Positions 46,187-56,715 of a stretch of DNA of 64,000 nt are shown here, in pieces. This DNA is from Sulfurimonas xiamenensis (GTDB lineage Bacteria > Campylobacterota > Campylobacteria > Campylobacterales > Sulfurimonadaceae). The notes below the pieces were generated by a model. That model was not told the origin of the DNA, made no database searches, and saw nothing but the letters and a program-made list of their open reading frames with translations. Position 1 is the stretch's first letter. Every line of letters starts with the position of its first letter. Location: contig NZ_CP041166.1 of NCBI RefSeq assembly GCF_009258045.1, forward strand, positions 1,798,001 to 1,862,000. Reading direction: 5' to 3'. The position numbers were made by a program, and so were the translations under genes.

Positions 46187-47684
46187 TGTAACTTAACGCC
46201 TCCAAAATATGGTTTTTATCTATTATATCGCTTCCCTCTAAATCAGCAATAGTAAGTGAAACTTTCTGAATCTTTTTAATACTCCTAAAAGAGAGAGCAA
46301 AACGCGTAACAGCTATATCTAAAATCTCTTTTGCCTCAGCATTTAAAATACAATATTTCTCTATTTGAGCATCACTTAATTTTGCATTAAAATGTTCCTG
46401 TCCTCTCAGTTTTACTCGTTTATGAACTTCAATAACTTGTTTATGCATCTCTTTTGAACTTATACTCGCCCTGTCATTTACATTAGAGTGCTGCATAACA
46501 ACACATATATCTATTCTATCCAAAAATGGATCTGAGAGCCTGTTTTTATATCTCTGTATCTCTAATTCACTGCACCTGCACTCTTTTTGATTATTTAAAA
46601 GATTACCGCATGGACACGGGTTCATAGCGCTTACAAATAAAAAATCGCTTGGATACTCTACTTTTGCATTTACTCTCGATACTCTTATTTTATTATCCTG
46701 CAAAGGCTCACGAAGTGCCTCCAAGACGCTCTTTTGAAAGTGAGGCAGCTCATCAAAAAAAAGCAAACCTCTATGTGCCAGCCCCACTTCACCAATTTTA
46801 GCCCTGCTGCTTCCGCCGCCAAATATACTTGCAGTTGTAGATGAGTGATGAGGAGCTCTATAGCTTCTAAGCGGTTTAAAATTAGGTTCTTTTGCTTCAA
46901 GCGCATCAAGTTTTGCGATATCTAAAATTTCATCACTGCTAAGTGGAGGCAAAATATAGCGAAGCCTTTGTGCGATCATGCTTTTTCCACAACCCGGACT
47001 ACCTTCTAAAAGCAAGTTATGAAATCCGGCAGCACTTATCAATGCTGCTCTTTTGGCAACCTCTTGACCCTTTACATCTAAAAAATCTTCAATATAGTTA
47101 TCATAAAAATAGTACTCTTTATCATTTATTGTATAACTTGGATACTCTATTTTTTTATAAATAATATTTGGCACTGCATTGTTTGGATTTTTTAAAAGTT
47201 CTATAGCTTCATTGAGTGTTTTTACTCCATAAAACTCAATTTTTGGTATGTTAGAAAGCTTCTCCAAACTCTCATAAGGAACAACCGCTTTTTTTATAAT
47301 TTTTTGATTTGCAAGTGAGAGCAGAAGAGGATAAAGCTGTATATTTTCCTTGACAACGCCATCAAGACCGAGTTCTCCAAAAACAAACCACTCACTAAAA
47401 TCATCCTCAATATAATCAAGTGCGATTAATAGTGCGATACTTAGATCAAACTGGCTTCCCTCTTTCTTAACATCACTTGGAGCAAGGTTTATTGTAATGC
47501 GCTTTGGAGGAAATGTAAATTCATTGCTAAGAAGTGCAGATTTAACACGCTCCTTTGCTTCATTTATAGAAGCACTAGCCATCCCAACTACACTAAAAGA
47601 TGGCAAACCTTTTGTAAGAGTAGATTCAACATGCACAACTTTTGCTTCAATGCCTTCGTATGTAGCACAAGAGACCATCTTCAT
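46173..47684 (-). CDS. comM: ComM/YifB-family Mg chelatase-like ATPase
   Basis: The 503-residue AAA+ protein has an N-terminal Lon-like domain (VHVESTLTKGLPSFSVVGM), Walker A LLEGSPGCGKSMIAQRL near residue 220, Walker B LLFFDELPHF, and a cysteine set MNPCPCGNL ... CRCSELEI. ComM is a hexameric helicase that promotes branch migration during natural transformation. It lies 84 bases downstream of def in the tig-clpP-GGDEF-def run. A 6-bp-arm inverted repeat (47746-47760) sits in the gap. Confidence 0.92.
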   Translation of the reverse strand: MKMVSCATYEGIEAKVVHVESTLTKGLPSFSVVGMASASINEAKERVKSALLSNEFTFPPKRITINLAPSDVKKEGSQFDLSIALLIALDYIEDDFSEWFVFGELGLDGVVKENIQLYPLLLSLANQKIIKKAVVPYESLEKLSNIPKIEFYGVKTLNEAIELLKNPNNAVPNIIYKKIEYPSYTINDKEYYFYDNYIEDFLDVKGQEVAKRAALISAAGFHNLLLEGSPGCGKSMIAQRLRYILPPLSSDEILDIAKLDALEAKEPNFKPLRSYRAPHHSSTTASIFGGGSSRAKIGEVGLAHRGLLFFDELPHFQKSVLEALREPLQDNKIRVSRVNAKVEYPSDFLFVSAMNPCPCGNLLNNQKECRCSELEIQRYKNRLSDPFLDRIDICVVMQHSNVNDRASISSKEMHKQVIEVHKRVKLRGQEHFNAKLSDAQIEKYCILNAEAKEILDIAVTRFALSFRSIKKIQKVSLTIADLEGSDIIDKNHILEALSYRKRG

Positions 47685-47745
47685 AATGCCAACCTTTATT
47701 AAGTTGGTACTATTTTACTCTTATAATTTTTAAATGTGAAAAAAT

Positions 47746-47760
47746 ATGACAATGTGTCAT
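47746..47760. repeat. Inverted repeat between def and comM
   Basis: ATGACAATGTGTCAT has perfect 6-base arms around ATG. On the minus strand it is followed by ATTTTTTC, so it may be a weak terminator for def. It shares TTGTCATAT with the recA upstream repeat. Confidence 0.45.
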
Positions 47761-47768
47761 GTGAAATC

Positions 47769-48296
47769 TTATTTTTTAGAAGGTTTTTTCTCTTTTTGCA
47801 TTTTTTTATACTCTTTTTCAAATTTTTTTCTGCGAGAATATGAGAGTTTGTCAATAAATAAAATGCCTTTTAAATGATCTATTTCATGCTGAATAGCGAT
47901 ACTAAGCAACCCATCTGCATCTAAAGTTTTTTTATTCCCATATCTATCTTGATAATTAACCGTTACACTCTCATATCTATCTACATCTTCGTAAAAACTG
48001 GGAACACTTAAACATCCCTCTTGATAAGTTGTCTCTCCGCTTGTTTTGATAATTGTTGGATTTATCATCTCAATTAAATTATCTATAGATTGTTCATCAT
48101 TTTCATCAGGAAGATTTAAAAGAAGAGCTTGTTTTGCATATCCAACTTGAATTGCTGCAAGGCCGATACCGTTTGATTTGATCATCATCTCATACATTGC
48201 ATCAAGCAGTTTGTGCAACTCTTTATCAAACTGTTTAACTATTTCAGATTTCTCTTTTAACTTTCTGTCCGGATACTCTACTATTTTTAACTTCAT
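47769..48296 (-). CDS. def: Peptide deformylase
   Basis: The 175-residue metalloenzyme removes the formyl group from new proteins. All three motifs are present: GIGLAAIQVG, EGCLSVP with the metal Cys, and QHEIDHLKGILF with two metal His and the catalytic Glu. A Lys-rich tail ends the protein. It is 15 bases downstream of the GGDEF-like gene and shares an operon with clpP and tig, as in Helicobacter, where def, clpP and tig are adjacent. Confidence 0.96.
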   Translation of the reverse strand: MKLKIVEYPDRKLKEKSEIVKQFDKELHKLLDAMYEMMIKSNGIGLAAIQVGYAKQALLLNLPDENDEQSIDNLIEMINPTIIKTSGETTYQEGCLSVPSFYEDVDRYESVTVNYQDRYGNKKTLDADGLLSIAIQHEIDHLKGILFIDKLSYSRRKKFEKEYKKMQKEKKPSKK

Positions 48297-48311
48297 TTTT
48301 TATACTCACTA

Positions 48312-49355
48312 TTAACTATTTCTAAGTAAAACTGCAAAATCTAAATCAGGATTTTCATATACTTTTTTAATTCCGTTCTTTGCACTGGAGATAATCTCTT
48401 CTACTGAATTATTTTCAGTAATGTTTGTAATTCCTATAGAAATTTTTAGTTTTATTTCACGATCTGCTAAGAGAAAACTACTATTTGAAACCAAGTCATA
48501 AATTCTTTTGCTAGCTTGTTTTGCACCCTCAATATCTGTATGTTTTAAAAGCATTACAAACAGATCATTTTCATAATAAGCAACTATATCATTTCTTTTT
48601 GATGTTTTAAAGAGAAGTCGTGCAACTGTTTTTCTTAACAATACAACAGCTTTATCATTGTTTACATCTCCAAGCTCATAAATTGCTTCAGTCATAATAA
48701 GAGAACTTTTATATTTGAATTTGCGCACAAGTTCTATCTCTTGCTCTATTTTTGTTATTAAATACCGTTTGTTATAAATACCATATTTATCATGAAATTT
48801 TGTATTGCTTTGAATATTTTTTAAAATTTCTATACTATTATTATATACACTTTTTATACTACTACCGCGTTTTTTCAAAATAACAGTTAATTTTGAAATG
48901 TCTGATTCTAAAGATAATAAAACACTTTTTGTTTCTTGGATATTTGAACATTCTTCAAGCTCTTGTTTTCTTTTTGTAAGTATTTTTGTCATAAAAAATA
49001 TATTTTTATATAAATTTGCAGTGGCACTAAGAATATTTTTCATTAACAAAAAACCTTCTTTTAAACTCTGCTCTGCTAAAACACTCTCTTCATCTTTAGT
49101 GTTCTCTTCAAACTCAAGTATAGAAATAATATGATCACGAAGAGTTTGACTCTTTTTTTTTAAAAGTTTATCAAAATATATTGAAAAATTATTAGGAGTT
49201 GGAGGTATATCATTTTTTATTAAGATTGCTAAAACTTCTTTTGAATATACGCCCAAATCATACTCAGATTCTATTATTATACTGTTTTTTGTTTCTGAAT
49301 ATGTCTCTGGATCTGTAACATTAGAATCTATTTCACTTCTAAATGTTCCTGACAC
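48312..49355 (-). CDS. GGDEF-domain protein with degenerate active site
   Basis: The 347-residue cytoplasmic protein has a helical N-terminal half with a coiled coil (about 110-185) and a C-terminal diguanylate-cyclase fold. DKYGIYNKRYLITKIEQE matches the D-x-L-T-x-L-x-N-R region, and ISIGITNIT is typical. The catalytic loop, expected as R-Y-G-G-D-E-F, reads AYYENDLFVMLL, so both glycines and the key acidic pair are altered. It is probably inactive as a cyclase and may act as a sensor or partner protein. Start is GTG with AAGGAG upstream. It sits between clpP and def, where Helicobacter has no such gene. Confidence 0.8.
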   Translation of the reverse strand: MSGTFRSEIDSNVTDPETYSETKNSIIIESEYDLGVYSKEVLAILIKNDIPPTPNNFSIYFDKLLKKKSQTLRDHIISILEFEENTKDEESVLAEQSLKEGFLLMKNILSATANLYKNIFFMTKILTKRKQELEECSNIQETKSVLLSLESDISKLTVILKKRGSSIKSVYNNSIEILKNIQSNTKFHDKYGIYNKRYLITKIEQEIELVRKFKYKSSLIMTEAIYELGDVNNDKAVVLLRKTVARLLFKTSKRNDIVAYYENDLFVMLLKHTDIEGAKQASKRIYDLVSNSSFLLADREIKLKISIGITNITENNSVEEIISSAKNGIKKVYENPDLDFAVLLRNS

Positions 49356-49373
49356 GACAACTCCTTATGTTAT

Positions 49374-49964
49374 CTATTTTTTGTTTTTTTGTACTAAAAC
49401 TTCGTCAATAATCCCATAGTTTTTACATTCAGCCGCACTCATAAAATTATCTCTATCTGTATCTTTCTCTATTTTTTCGATACTTTGACCGCTATTTTTT
49501 GCCAAAATAGTATTTAATTCCTCTTTCATACGAAGAATTTCCTTTGCTTGAATAGCTATATCAGTCGCTTGACCCTGCGCTCCACCCAAGGGCTGATGTA
49601 TCATTATTCTGGCATGCGGAAGTGCATATCTTTTACCCTTTGTTCCGCTTGAGAGCAAAAATGCTCCCATTGATGCAGCTTGACCAACACAAATAGTAGC
49701 TACATCTGGATGGATATAATTCATTGTGTCATATATAGCCATACCGGCGGTTACAACTCCGCCTGGAGAATTTATATAGAAGTAGATATCCTTTTCCGGA
49801 TCTTCTGCTTCTAGAAAAAGCATCTGCGCTACGATAGAAGAGGCAACTGCATCATTAACCTCTCCGCTTAACATAATGATTCTATCTTTTAAAAGACGAG
49901 AATAGATATCATAAGAACGCTCACCGCGCGCTGTTTTTTCAACTACATAAGGAACATAACTCAT
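49374..49964 (-). CDS. clpP: ATP-dependent Clp protease proteolytic subunit ClpP
   Basis: The 196-residue serine protease forms the double-ring chamber of Clp proteases. The catalytic triad is visible: Ser in [16 protein letters not shown], His in [14 protein letters not shown], and Asp in [12 protein letters not shown]. The N-terminus starts [25 protein letters not shown] (as [13 protein letters not shown] then [12 protein letters not shown]). It is 5 bases downstream of tig and 18 bases upstream of the GGDEF-like gene. Confidence 0.97.
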   Translation of the reverse strand: MSYVPYVVEKTARGERSYDIYSRLLKDRIIMLSGEVNDAVASSIVAQMLFLEAEDPEKDIYFYINSPGGVVTAGMAIYDTMNYIHPDVATICVGQAASMGAFLLSSGTKGKRYALPHARIMIHQPLGGAQGQATDIAIQAKEILRMKEELNTILAKNSGQSIEKIEKDTDRDNFMSAAECKNYGIIDEVLVQKNKK

Positions 49965-49969
49965 TTTTA

Positions 49970-51271
49970 CTAAACTTCTTTCATTTTAGAGTTAAGAATT
50001 TGTGAAAGTACTTTATCCTCAACCATTGACATTTGAATAGCAGGCAGATAACCAGCTTCTTTATATTTATCATATGCCTCTTTAGGATCTTGCCCCATTT
50101 GCATTGCTTCATAATAAACAATCTGCATAACTTCATTTTCGTCAACTTTTATATTTTCAGCAGTTGCTAGTGCATCAATAATAAAAGTAGCTTTTACACT
50201 TCTCTCTGCCTCTTCACGGAAACTTTCACGAAGTGCCTCTAATTTGGCCGCGTCTTCACGAAGCTCTTTAATCTCATCTTCGCTCATTGTGCCTGCTTTT
50301 TTATTAAGCGCAACATCAATTTCCTGATCAACAACAAACTGCGGCAAATCAAAATTGATATTAGCTACAAATGTCTCTAATAGTGCAGGTTTCAACTCAT
50401 CATTATATAGTTTTCCAATTGCTTCATTTTCTAATTGAGCTTTTACTTGAGCTTTTAAATTCTCCAAACTTTTATCATCTTGTCCTGCAAGAAGTTTTTC
50501 AGCAAATGCATCATCAATTTCGACTTTTTCTTTTTCTTGAATATTATGAAGTGTAACTTTAAACTCAGCATCTTTACCTGCTAATTTGTCAGAACCATAA
50601 TTTTCAGGGAAAGTGACTTTTACAACTTTCTCTTCGCCAATTTTCATTCCGATTATCTGATCTTCAAAGCCTGGAATAAATTGACCTGAACCAAGCACTA
50701 AAGCAAACTCTTTTGCTGCTCCGCCTTCAAAAAGCTCTCCGTCAATTGAACCTTCAAAATCGATAGTTACACTGTCGCCATCTTTTGCTGCTCTTTTTCT
50801 CTTTAAATCAACAAATTTTGCTTGAGAGTCAGCAATTTTTTCAATTCTTTCGTCAACCTCTTTATCAGTAATAACAGGCTTGTCAAACTCTTCAACCATT
50901 TCAATGTAGTTTTCTAAATTTATTTGTGGTCTCATTGCAACTTTAACAGTTGCTTCAATTTTATCATCGCTTTTGTTAAATTTAGAAATATTTGGTTCAC
51001 CGATTAAAGCACTCATTGCAACTTCTAGTTCATCAAGCCCTCTGTTTAAGACATCACGCAATGCTTCTGATTCTGCATCTTGAATAAGACGCTCTCCATA
51101 CTGTTTTTTCACAACAGCTACAGGTACCTTCCCTTTACGAAAACCTTGAACAGATGCAGTTTTTGTTAACTCTTTAGCTATTTTTTCTAACTTTGAGTTA
51201 ATTGTCTCTTTAGAAATCTCTGCTTCGATTTCAGCATTAGCGCTATTTATCTTATTTACTTTGATTTTCAT
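49970..51271 (-). CDS. tig: Trigger factor
   Basis: The 433-residue ribosome-bound chaperone has its ribosome-docking signature [19 protein letters not shown] near residue 40, an FKBP-type prolyl isomerase domain around 150-245 ([21 protein letters not shown] split as [15 protein letters not shown] and ELFEGG, and [13 protein letters not shown]), and a long helical C-domain. ATG at 51271 has AGGA upstream and is preferred over the TTG one codon before. It heads the tig-clpP-GGDEF-def-comM run, 78 bases after lspA. Confidence 0.95.
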   Translation of the reverse strand: MKIKVNKINSANAEIEAEISKETINSKLEKIAKELTKTASVQGFRKGKVPVAVVKKQYGERLIQDAESEALRDVLNRGLDELEVAMSALIGEPNISKFNKSDDKIEATVKVAMRPQINLENYIEMVEEFDKPVITDKEVDERIEKIADSQAKFVDLKRKRAAKDGDSVTIDFEGSIDGELFEGGAAKEFALVLGSGQFIPGFEDQIIGMKIGEEKVVKVTFPENYGSDKLAGKDAEFKVTLHNIQEKEKVEIDDAFAEKLLAGQDDKSLENLKAQVKAQLENEAIGKLYNDELKPALLETFVANINFDLPQFVVDQEIDVALNKKAGTMSEDEIKELREDAAKLEALRESFREEAERSVKATFIIDALATAENIKVDENEVMQIVYYEAMQMGQDPKEAYDKYKEAGYLPAIQMSMVEDKVLSQILNSKMKEV

Positions 51272-51349
51272 CAATTTCCTTTATTATTAAGTTTATAACT
51301 ATATATTTTTAGCAATAATATCCTAAATCTGCTTTTATCTATCTTTAAG

Positions 51350-51805
51350 TCAGTTTTTACAAAACTTGGGTTTTAAGTTAAGAAACAATATCCAAACAAC
51401 AGCAACATCTATCATTACATCGGCAAAATTAAAAACTGCAAAATCAAATCCGCAATGCCAATAGACCATATCAACGACACCGCCGTGAATAAAGCGGTCA
51501 TATATATTTGAAAATGCACCGCCAAGCAACAATCCCGCCGGAAAAGCATAACAAACCTCTCTTAAATAAACAATATAAATTAGTATGCCCAAAATTAACA
51601 CCAGCTGGATATATTTTAGCCATTCATCTAAAAAAGCGAACATTGAAAATGCCACACCTTTATTATAAACCAAAATCAAATCAATACACTCGCCGTAATA
51701 CCTCAAACCATCTAAAAAAAGTGACTTAATATTTTGGTCTATTACAAAAATTCCAACCGTTGTAAAAAAAAGTATTGTTATAAGACGAATAATTTTACTA
51801 TGCAT
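51350..51805 (-). CDS. lspA: Lipoprotein signal peptidase
   Basis: The 151-residue inner-membrane aspartic protease cuts lipoprotein signal peptides, such as that of the lipoprotein at 3782. Four membrane helices are visible. The two catalytic aspartates are in [19 protein letters not shown] and [12 protein letters not shown], and the early [11 protein letters not shown] motif is present. It overlaps glmM by 8 bases. Confidence 0.94.
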   Translation of the reverse strand: MHSKIIRLITILFFTTVGIFVIDQNIKSLFLDGLRYYGECIDLILVYNKGVAFSMFAFLDEWLKYIQLVLILGILIYIVYLREVCYAFPAGLLLGGAFSNIYDRFIHGGVVDMVYWHCGFDFAVFNFADVMIDVAVVWILFLNLKPKFCKN

Positions 51806-53138
51806 TTAAAGCTTTTTGGAAAAATTGCACCATATTTTGCATATATAAATTCATTTTTTTAGCATCTTTGGATTCTAAAAGCACTCTAAGTTTATTCTCT
51901 GTTCCTGAGTATCGTACCAGATGATAAATTTCTTGAGCATCAAGCTCTTTTAACTTTTCATCAAGACCTTCTATATCCTGAAGCGGTTTTTTAACTTTTA
52001 CATTTATATTTACCAATTTTTGAGGATAAAGTTTAAAAGGCCTAAGAGCGACAGATGCTTTTTGTTTTGTTTTTAACAAGAGAGCAAGTACTTGCAGTGA
52101 AGAGACTAAACCATCTCCCGTTTTTGCAAAATCGCTTATAATAACATGACCGCTCTGCTCCCCTCCAAAATTGATCTTCTCTTTTTTCATCAGCTCTAAA
52201 ACATTTTTATCACCAACATCTGAACGAAATAGTTTCAACCCTTTTTCAGCCATAAAGTCATCTAATCCCTTATTACTCATAACAGTTGAGACAATGCCAT
52301 CGCCTTTTAAAGTGCCGCTCTCTTTCATATACACTCCAAGAGCACCAAGAAGCTGATCTCCATCTACAACTTCGCCATTTTCATCAACTATTACAACTCT
52401 GTCTGCATCACCATCAAGAGCTATTCCTAAATCTGCCCTGTATTTAACCACATTTTCACAAAGTTCTTTCGTATGAAGTGCTCCGCATCCATTGTTTATA
52501 TTAAAACCGTCAGGAGTGTTATGCAAAACTATAACCTCGGCACCCAACTCTTCTAAAACAGTTGGCCCGACTACATATCCTGCTCCATTTGCAGTATCAA
52601 GAACTATGCGTATGTTTTTAAGAGAAAGATCCATTGGAAACGAGTTCTTAAGCTGCACTATATAACGGCCTATAACATCATCAATTCTTTTAGCTTTACC
52701 TATATTTTTACCACTAACCTGCGCATCTTGAATCAATTCATTGTTAAAATATATTTTCTCTATCTCTCTTTCAGCATTATTGGAAAGTTTGTCTCCATTA
52801 CCATCAAAAAATTTAATTCCATTGTCTTCAAAGGAGTTATGAGATGCACTAATCATTATTCCCGCATCACAACGCATATTTTCTGTAATATATGCAATTG
52901 CAGGAGTAGGCATTGGCCCAATTTGAATCACATCATATCCAATAGCTGTAAGTCCGCTAACTATTGCATTTTCTATCATATACCCGCTTCTGCGCGTATC
53001 TTTTCCAACTAAAATTTTATTGGTTTTAGAGTGTGCCTTAAAATAAATCCCTGCAGCCATTGCCACTCTCATTGCAAGTTCTGCTGTTAAAAAAGTACCG
53101 GCTTCACCTCTTACACCATCTGTTCCAAATAATTTCAT
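51798..53138 (-). CDS. glmM: Phosphoglucosamine mutase
   Basis: The 446-residue enzyme converts glucosamine 6-phosphate to glucosamine 1-phosphate for cell-wall and lipopolysaccharide precursors. It starts [12 protein letters not shown], has the active-site serine in [19 protein letters not shown], the metal loop [10 protein letters not shown], the sugar-binding GGEQSGHVI, and the phosphate-binding [11 protein letters not shown]. It is divergent from rpsT over a 145-base gap and translationally coupled to lspA. Confidence 0.96.
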   Translation of the reverse strand: MKLFGTDGVRGEAGTFLTAELAMRVAMAAGIYFKAHSKTNKILVGKDTRRSGYMIENAIVSGLTAIGYDVIQIGPMPTPAIAYITENMRCDAGIMISASHNSFEDNGIKFFDGNGDKLSNNAEREIEKIYFNNELIQDAQVSGKNIGKAKRIDDVIGRYIVQLKNSFPMDLSLKNIRIVLDTANGAGYVVGPTVLEELGAEVIVLHNTPDGFNINNGCGALHTKELCENVVKYRADLGIALDGDADRVVIVDENGEVVDGDQLLGALGVYMKESGTLKGDGIVSTVMSNKGLDDFMAEKGLKLFRSDVGDKNVLELMKKEKINFGGEQSGHVIISDFAKTGDGLVSSLQVLALLLKTKQKASVALRPFKLYPQKLVNINVKVKKPLQDIEGLDEKLKELDAQEIYHLVRYSGTENKLRVLLESKDAKKMNLYMQNMVQFFQKALNA

Positions 53139-53283
53139 GCCATTTCCATAATTTTTAAGTGCTGTATTTTAACATATTTAAAGAATAATGTTTAAATTTT
53201 TCTCATTTACCTTGGCTTTAACTTAATTTTAATTATATTTAAGCTAACATTCTGCACTAAATTTTTATGAGAAGGACTCATGC

Positions 53284-53544
53284 ATGGCAAATCACAAGTC
53301 ATCAATTAAGAGAATTCGCCAAACAATCGTTCGTTCTGAGCGTAATCGTTTTTACAGAACTCGTCTTAAAAACATTGTAAAAGATGTTCGTTCTGCAGTA
53401 ACAGCAGGTAACAAAGAAGAAGCTACATCGGCAATGACAGTAGCAAACAAACAAATTCAAAAATTTGTAAGCAAAGGTGTCTTAAAAAAAGAGACTGCTG
53501 CTAGAAAGATTAGTCGTCTACACAGAGCTGTAAACGCACTATAA
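53284..53544 (+). CDS. rpsT: Ribosomal protein S20
   Basis: An 86-residue basic protein beginning ANHKSSIKRIRQTIVRSERN, the S20 signature, with a C-terminal KKETAARKISRLHRAVNAL. It binds 16S rRNA early in 30S assembly. AGAAGGA precedes the start closely. It is followed by prfA after 14 bases, the common Campylobacterota pairing. Confidence 0.97.
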   Translation: MANHKSSIKRIRQTIVRSERNRFYRTRLKNIVKDVRSAVTAGNKEEATSAMTVANKQIQKFVSKGVLKKETAARKISRLHRAVNAL

Positions 53545-53558
53545 GGTTAACACTATAA

Positions 53559-54626
53559 ATGTTAGCCGATAAACTTACCCCGTTTATCAATCGTTATGAA
53601 GAGCTTGGCGAACTGCTAAGTTCTCCTGACATAACCTCTGATATCAAAAGAATGACCGCTCTCTCAAAAGAACAATCTTCACTTTTACCAATAGTTGAAA
53701 AAGCAAGAGAGTACAAGAGTGTACTTGCTGAAATTGCAGATGCAAAAGCTATGCTTGGCGATTCGGATATGTTTGAGATGGCAAAAGAGGAGCTTAAATC
53801 ACTTGAGCCAAAAATTCCTCAACTTGAAAACGACATAAAACTTCTGCTTCTTCCGAAAGACCCAAATGATGATAGAAATATTATTGTTGAACTTCGCGCT
53901 GGAGCAGGCGGTGATGAAGCGGCTATCTTCGTTGGTGATCTTTTTGAAGCATACACCCGCTATGCTGATCTTAAAGGATGGAAGATTGAACTTTTAAGCT
54001 CATCTCCATCTGATGCAGGCGGATTTAAAGAGGTAATTGCGCTTATAAAAGGTGATCAGGTTTATAGCAGATTGAAATATGAAGGCGGAACACATCGTGT
54101 TCAGCGTGTCCCGGCAACAGAATCACAAGGTCGTGTACATACCTCGGCAATTACTGTTGCGGTTATGCCTGAGGTAGAAGATGTGGAAGTGCAAATAAAC
54201 GAAAATGATCTTAAAATTGATGTTATGCGATCAAGCGGGTGCGGCGGACAAAGTGTCAACACGACAGACTCTGCCGTTAGGATAACCCACTTGCCGACTG
54301 GCTTGGTCGTAACAAACCAAGACCAGAAGTCGCAGCACAAAAACAGAGAAAAAGCGATGAAAGTTTTAAAAGCGAGACTTTATGACCTTGAAATGCAAGA
54401 AGCACTTGCAAAAGACAGTGCAAACCGTTCTGCTCAAGTTGGAACGGGAGATAGAAGTGGGCGAATTAGAACATACAACTACCCGCAAAATCGCATCTCT
54501 GATCATAGAATCGGCTTAACTCTCTATAGACTAAGTGAAATTATGCACGGCGGACTTCTTGATGAAATAATAGAGCCGCTTATTGCAGACCATCAAGCTA
54601 AAATCGTCGAGGCAGCCGGACTCTAA
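53559..54626 (+). CDS. prfA: Peptide chain release factor 1
   Basis: The 355-residue factor ends translation at UAA and UAG. It has the PAT-type recognition region ([16 protein letters not shown]), the GGQ hydrolysis motif in [20 protein letters not shown], and the family region [25 protein letters not shown] rather than SPF tripeptide marks RF1 rather than RF2. Translation probably follows from rpsT. A bidirectional terminator lies after the stop. Confidence 0.97.
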   Translation: MLADKLTPFINRYEELGELLSSPDITSDIKRMTALSKEQSSLLPIVEKAREYKSVLAEIADAKAMLGDSDMFEMAKEELKSLEPKIPQLENDIKLLLLPKDPNDDRNIIVELRAGAGGDEAAIFVGDLFEAYTRYADLKGWKIELLSSSPSDAGGFKEVIALIKGDQVYSRLKYEGGTHRVQRVPATESQGRVHTSAITVAVMPEVEDVEVQINENDLKIDVMRSSGCGGQSVNTTDSAVRITHLPTGLVVTNQDQKSQHKNREKAMKVLKARLYDLEMQEALAKDSANRSAQVGTGDRSGRIRTYNYPQNRISDHRIGLTLYRLSEIMHGGLLDEIIEPLIADHQAKIVEAAGL

Positions 54627-54629
54627 ATT

Positions 54630-54660
54630 ATTTAAAAACAGAACCTGTCTGTTTTTAAAT
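54630..54660. terminator. Bidirectional terminator between prfA and dapF
   Basis: ATTTAAAAACAGA (54630-54642) pairs perfectly with TCTGTTTTTAAAT (54648-54660) around ACCTG. The A- and T-rich arms give a U tract in either direction. Confidence 0.85.
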
Positions 54661-55419
54661 TTCTGTTACAAAAATTTTTTTTACTTCACCCTTAAAAGTA
54701 ATACTTCTCTCATTTACACCGAGATAAAGAGTCTCGCCGCTTTTTGGATAGACCTTGATGTTATTTGACACTAACCCCTCTTTATAAGCAATATAAAAAG
54801 ATGCCGCCATTCCCGTTCCGCATGCAAAAGTTTCATCCTCCACACCGCGTTCGTATGTTCTCACACGCAGATTTTTGCCATCTACAAAAACTATATTTAT
54901 ATTTGCATTATGTTTTTTTCTTAGCTCTCTTGCCTCTGCTATATCAAAGAATTCTATATCATCGCAAATATGCACAAGATGCGGCACTCCGGTATTTAAC
55001 TTGAACCATCTTTTGCCGTTATGCTCTATATTTGTCTCTAAGATTTGAGGAGGAGTCAGCTCACTCAAAACCATTCCGCCCTTTGCGTTAGATGCCTCAA
55101 CCTCTGCATTTATAACTCCAGCAACCGTTAAAAAACTCATTTTACCAGGAGCAAGCTCATTTGCAAATGCGTAGTGAGCGCATGCTCTTGAGCCGTTTCC
55201 GCACATCTCTGCTTCACTCCCGTCAGAGTTGTAAAATTGCCATTCAAAATCATAATCATTATCTAATGAACTTTTTGGAATCAAAACAATTAAGCCATCA
55301 GCCCCTACTCCCTCTTGTCTATGACAAAGTTTTTTCGCCAGTTCACTTCTGTTCTTTTTTACAAAAGTATGAAAAATCACAAAGTCATTTCCACTTGCGC
55401 TATATTTTGAAACTATCAT
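54655..55419 (-). CDS. dapF: Diaminopimelate epimerase
   Basis: The 254-residue enzyme converts LL- to meso-diaminopimelate for lysine and peptidoglycan. Catalytic cysteines are in MCGNGSRACAHYA and FACGTGMAAS; the N-terminus has KYSASGNDFVIF and GVGADGLI. It overlaps coaE by 4 bases. The purM, coaE and dapF neighbourhood is also seen in Campylobacter. Confidence 0.95.
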   Translation of the reverse strand: MIVSKYSASGNDFVIFHTFVKKNRSELAKKLCHRQEGVGADGLIVLIPKSSLDNDYDFEWQFYNSDGSEAEMCGNGSRACAHYAFANELAPGKMSFLTVAGVINAEVEASNAKGGMVLSELTPPQILETNIEHNGKRWFKLNTGVPHLVHICDDIEFFDIAEARELRKKHNANINIVFVDGKNLRVRTYERGVEDETFACGTGMAASFYIAYKEGLVSNNIKVYPKSGETLYLGVNERSITFKGEVKKIFVTEI

Positions 55420-56018
55420 TTTTTCTCCAGATATTTGGCTTTTATCTTCTCAACAAACTCTTCGCACTCACGCTGAAGATGCTTTAAATCTTTTGAGTTG
55501 TCTATAACCCAAGTTGCTCTTTTTCTCTTCTCTTCTATATCCATCTGAGATTCTATTCGTCTAAGCGACTCCTCCTTGGAGTAGCCGTTTCTTTTCATAA
55601 ATCTCTCAAGTTGAATTTTAGGCGGGGCATAAACAACAACACTATCTTTTATATCATATCCGCCATTTTCAAAAAAAAGAGGAATATCTATAAGATATGG
55701 AAATTTAAAACTGTCCTGCTTCTTGCTTCTTCGCTCTATCTCAGCTCTTATCTTTGGATGCAAAAACTCTTCTAACTTTTTTTTTGCCTCTTTATCAGAA
55801 AAGATCAACTTACCAAGTTTTGCTCGATCTGCTTTTGAATCATTTACAAATTCATCCCCAAAAGTTTTTCTCACCCATTCACTTGAAGCATCTAAAATCT
55901 CATGAGATATACTATCTGCATCTATAACCCTCATTCCATTAAGGGCAAGCAGAGATGCAACAGTACTCTTTCCCGTGGCAATCCCTCCTGTAAGTGCTAT
56001 AGCATAACGAAAAGCCAT
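55416..56018 (-). CDS. coaE: Dephospho-CoA kinase
   Basis: The 200-residue kinase makes the final phosphorylation in coenzyme A synthesis. The P-loop is ALTGGIATGKSTVASLL, then VIDADSISHEIL, and PLFFENGGYDIKDSVVVYAP followed by LERFMKRNGYSKEESLRRIESQ (in two parts LERFMKRNG and YSKEESLRRIESQ), and the closing VIDNSKDL. It overlaps the SpeE-like gene by one base and dapF by 4. Confidence 0.95.
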   Translation of the reverse strand: MAFRYAIALTGGIATGKSTVASLLALNGMRVIDADSISHEILDASSEWVRKTFGDEFVNDSKADRAKLGKLIFSDKEAKKKLEEFLHPKIRAEIERRSKKQDSFKFPYLIDIPLFFENGGYDIKDSVVVYAPPKIQLERFMKRNGYSKEESLRRIESQMDIEEKRKRATWVIDNSKDLKHLQRECEEFVEKIKAKYLEKK

Positions 56019-56563
56019 TAGTTTTTAATAAACCCTAAATACTCTTTGCGAATATAGTTACCCATCGCAAAAGCAGCATAGTGAATATCACTATTGTAAT
56101 AATTCAATCCGTCAATCATATCTGCTCTTTGAAGATTTATATCTGCAGTCGGATGATACTCTTTCGAACAAAAGAGCACAGTTGAACTATCTCCTATATT
56201 ATATGGCATAATTATTTTAAAATATTTTGCTAGGATAATCATTAATTTTTTATTTGATTCAACATCATCCAGAGATGGATGAGTAGTTACGAATTGTCCA
56301 TCATCTTTTAAAACTCGGTTTACTTGAGAAAAAAATATTTCGTCACTAGGCATTTCAGATATTATTACATCGTAACTCTTATTGTCTAAAGCACTTATTT
56401 CATTAAGTGAACAGTTGATCACTTTTAAATTAGCTTCACTGTGTCTTGCTGCTTCAGCAGACAACTTCTCTGCATTATCACTTATAATTAAAATATCCTC
56501 TGCTTCTTTAGAGGTACAAACAGGCACATGTACCATCATCTCCGCATATATAAAATCTCTCAT
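56018..56563 (-). CDS. SpeE-like protein lacking the N-domain and the glycine-rich motif
   Basis: The 181-residue protein begins MRDFIYAEMMVHVPVC, which lines up with the internal DEFIYHEMLVHVP region of spermidine synthases. The first 60 or so residues of the usual enzyme are absent, and an AGGA before this ATG supports a true start here. The decarboxy-SAM loop, normally IGGGDGG, reads IISDNAEK. SYDVIISEMPSDEIFFSQVNRVLKDDGQF fits the later fold (SYDVIISE, then RVLKDDGQFVT). In Helicobacter speE also lies beside coaE, supporting common descent. Spermidine synthase activity is doubtful. Confidence 0.65.
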   Translation of the reverse strand: MRDFIYAEMMVHVPVCTSKEAEDILIISDNAEKLSAEAARHSEANLKVINCSLNEISALDNKSYDVIISEMPSDEIFFSQVNRVLKDDGQFVTTHPSLDDVESNKKLMIILAKYFKIIMPYNIGDSSTVLFCSKEYHPTADINLQRADMIDGLNYYNSDIHYAAFAMGNYIRKEYLGFIKN

Positions 56564-56715
56564 ATTTATAATTCCTAGTTTGTTTTAGTGCGATTTTAGC
56601 ATATTTGCATTAAAAAGCTTTAAAAAGTTTAAATAATAGATAACTTTAAGTCAATTATTTGTTTGTATAAATATAATAATATCTTAATATTAAAACAATT
56701 AAGGATTCAAATTAT

